Assembly (NCBI GenBank): GCA_947457715.1
Contig: CANGXK010000140.1
Location: 1-7,003 of the forward strand
Source of the DNA: Gemmatimonadota bacterium
GTDB taxonomy: Bacteria > Gemmatimonadota > Gemmatimonadetes > Gemmatimonadales > Gemmatimonadaceae
Length of the DNA stretch: 7,003 nucleotides
Direction: 5' to 3'
The notes under the pieces are model-generated. The model ran no database searches. It was given only the letters and a program-made list of their open reading frames with translations, and was not told the origin of the DNA. This document shows, in pieces, positions 5,703 through 7,003 of this stretch. The first letter of the stretch is position 1; every line of letters starts with the position of its first letter. A program made the position numbers and the translations under genes.

Positions 5703-7003
5703 ATGAGCCGTCGTTTCGTTCTCGCCAGCCTGCGCGTGCCTGCCGCCCTGGCCGTCGCCTTCGCTGCACGTACGGTCGATGCACAACCCGCCGCCTCGCC
5801 CGTGTTCGTGAACGGCATGGCCCAGATCGTACCCGCCTGGCGGGACTCCACGGCGTGGATTCGCCAGGATCTCTGGGTCGAGACCGACTTCGACAGCGAC
5901 CGCGACGGGCGGAAAGACCGCGTGCATGTCGACGTCACCCGCCCGGCGCAGACCGACAACGGGCGCAAGGTGCCGGTCCTCTACGGCTCGAGTCCATATT
6001 TCGCCGGCACGTCGCGCGATGACTCCAACTGGGATGTGCGGCAGGAACTTGGCGATCAGCCGCCCACACGCCGCGCCCTGGCCGCCCCGGTGCACCAACC
6101 CGACCGCCGACGCATCTCGAACGCGCTGGTGAACGACTGGGTGCCACGTGGCTTCGCCGTCGTGCACTCCTCGGCCACCGGCACCGGCCTTTCGCAGGGC
6201 TGCGCCACGGTGGGTGACTACCCCGAGCGCGCGCCCATGAAATTCGTGATCGACTGGCTGAACGGTCGCGCCAAGGGCTTCACCAGCCCAACCAGCCGGC
6301 AAGAAGTGCGCGCCACGTCCTGGTCGACTGGCAAGGTCGGCATGATCGGCACGTCGTACGAAGGGACCCTCCCCTTGGCCGCTGCCACCACCGGCGTGCA
6401 GGGACTCGAGGTTGTCGTGCCGGTCTCGCCGAACACGTCGTACTACCTGTACTACCGCGCCAACGGACTCGTGCGCTCGCCCGGCGGCTATCTCGGCGAA
6501 GACGTCGATGTGTTGTACGATTTCGTGGCCAGCGGCGACCCGGCTACGCGCGCGCGGTGCGATACGCTCTGGAAGACCAACGTGTTCGCCGGCCCGAAGG
6601 GGCAGGACCGCGCCACCGGCGACTTCAACGAATTCTGGAAGAAGCGCGATCTGCTGCCGCACGTGAAGAACATCAAGGCGGCGGTGCTGCTCGCCCACGG
6701 ACTGAACGACTACAACGTCACGCCCGCGCACAGCGTGCGCATTTACGACGAGATGAAGAGGCTTGGACTGCCGGTGTCGTTGTATCTGCATCAGGGCGGT
6801 CATGGCGGGAACCCGCCGGCCGACATGCTCAATCGCTGGTTCAGCCACTATCTATATGGTGTCGACAACGGCGTGCGCGGCGAAGCGGAAGCGTGGATCG
6901 TGCAGGACGCGCGCGCGCAGGCGCCGGCAGCCAAACCCGACGCGGCCCCCGCCAGCGCGCCGGCGCCCAATCCGCGCTCGCGTGTGGCCACCCTACCCAC
7001 GCC
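5703..7003 (+). CDS. secreted S15-family X-Pro dipeptidyl-peptidase-like protein (3' end beyond window)
   Basis: The first 433 residues are present and the frame is still open at the edge. Residues 1-27 are a Sec signal peptide (Ser-Arg-Arg, then a Leu/Ala/Val core), with a likely cut after Val-Asp-Ala before Gln-Pro. Residues 64-72 spell a perfect calcium-loop pattern, Asp-x-Asp-x-Asp-Gly-x-x-Asp, at the start of the catalytic domain. The triad is visible: Ser218 in Gly-Thr-Ser-Tyr-Glu-Gly, Asp336 in His-Gly-Leu-Asn-Asp-Tyr-Asn-Val, and His367 in Gln-Gly-Gly-His-Gly. These are the S15 (PepX/CocE) signatures, and the Gly-Leu-Asn-Asp-x-Asn-Val form favours X-Pro dipeptidyl-peptidase, which removes X-Pro dipeptides from peptide N-termini. 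An Ala/Pro-rich linker at about 404-424 probably leads into the usual C-terminal jelly-roll domain outside the window. ATG 5703 lacks an obvious ribosome-binding site but places the signal peptide exactly at the N-terminus. The long frame on the opposite strand (6848-5643) is its shadow. Confidence 0.9.
   Translation, partial: MSRRFVLASLRVPAALAVAFAARTVDAQPAASPVFVNGMAQIVPAWRDSTAWIRQDLWVETDFDSDRDGRKDRVHVDVTRPAQTDNGRKVPVLYGSSPYFAGTSRDDSNWDVRQELGDQPPTRRALAAPVHQPDRRRISNALVNDWVPRGFAVVHSSATGTGLSQGCATVGDYPERAPMKFVIDWLNGRAKGFTSPTSRQEVRATSWSTGKVGMIGTSYEGTLPLAAATTGVQGLEVVVPVSPNTSYYLYYRANGLVRSPGGYLGEDVDVLYDFVASGDPATRARCDTLWKTNVFAGPKGQDRATGDFNEFWKKRDLLPHVKNIKAAVLLAHGLNDYNVTPAHSVRIYDEMKRLGLPVSLYLHQGGHGGNPPADMLNRWFSHYLYGVDNGVRGEAEAWIVQDARAQAPAAKPDAAPASAPAPNPRSRVATLPT

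Noticed and set aside
5643..6848. Minus-strand open frame (401 codons) opposite the peptidase
   Set aside because: The plus strand carries the signal peptide and full S15 catalytic motifs. The antisense translation is Val/Gly/Arg/His-rich and featureless.

Overview
High-GC bacterial DNA with densely packed genes and strong G/C preference at third codon positions. Two exported proteins have signal peptides ending in an Ala-X-Ala-Gln-type boundary. One of them is a small secreted protein built from two copies of the same beta-rich unit. With an S15 peptidase carrying a calcium-loop motif, this resembles what I know from Gemmatimonadota. Nothing here is a phylogenetic marker, so that assignment is a guess and a proteobacterium is not excluded. 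No rRNA, tRNA, insertion sequence, CRISPR array or phage gene was seen, and no gene-free stretch exceeds about 210 bases.

Layout. Bases 3-26 may be the last codons of an upstream gene. They are followed by a compact three-part inverted repeat (36-75) and a plus-strand gene for a secreted two-repeat protein (99-764), closed by a UUCG-capped hairpin (792-817). A plus-strand alpha/beta hydrolase (865-1659) then converges on a three-gene minus-strand cluster. In transcription order this cluster is a COG1926-type phosphoribosyltransferase (4212-3523), a PRPP synthetase homologue (3375-2383) and a dienelactone-hydrolase-like protein (2378-1725). A 209-base divergent intergenic region separates it from a plus-strand gene of unknown function (4422-4871). 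In the same frame, immediately after that gene's stop codon, lies a DUF1275 membrane-protein gene that has no start codon for its conserved N-terminus and appears to lack an internal segment (4872-5525). The window ends inside a secreted S15-family X-Pro dipeptidyl-peptidase-like gene (5703 to the edge).

How the genes may work together. The minus-strand cluster is the most coherent unit: one enzyme would make PRPP, one would bind it, and a small serine hydrolase is coupled to the synthetase by a 4-base gap. COG1926 phosphoribosyltransferases are known elsewhere as fusions to dienelactone-hydrolase domains, so this looks like a split version of that pair with a dedicated PRPP source. The substrate is unknown. 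The other genes look like independent units: an exported protein of unknown role, a stand-alone esterase-like hydrolase, a decayed or rearranged membrane-protein gene, and an exported peptidase.
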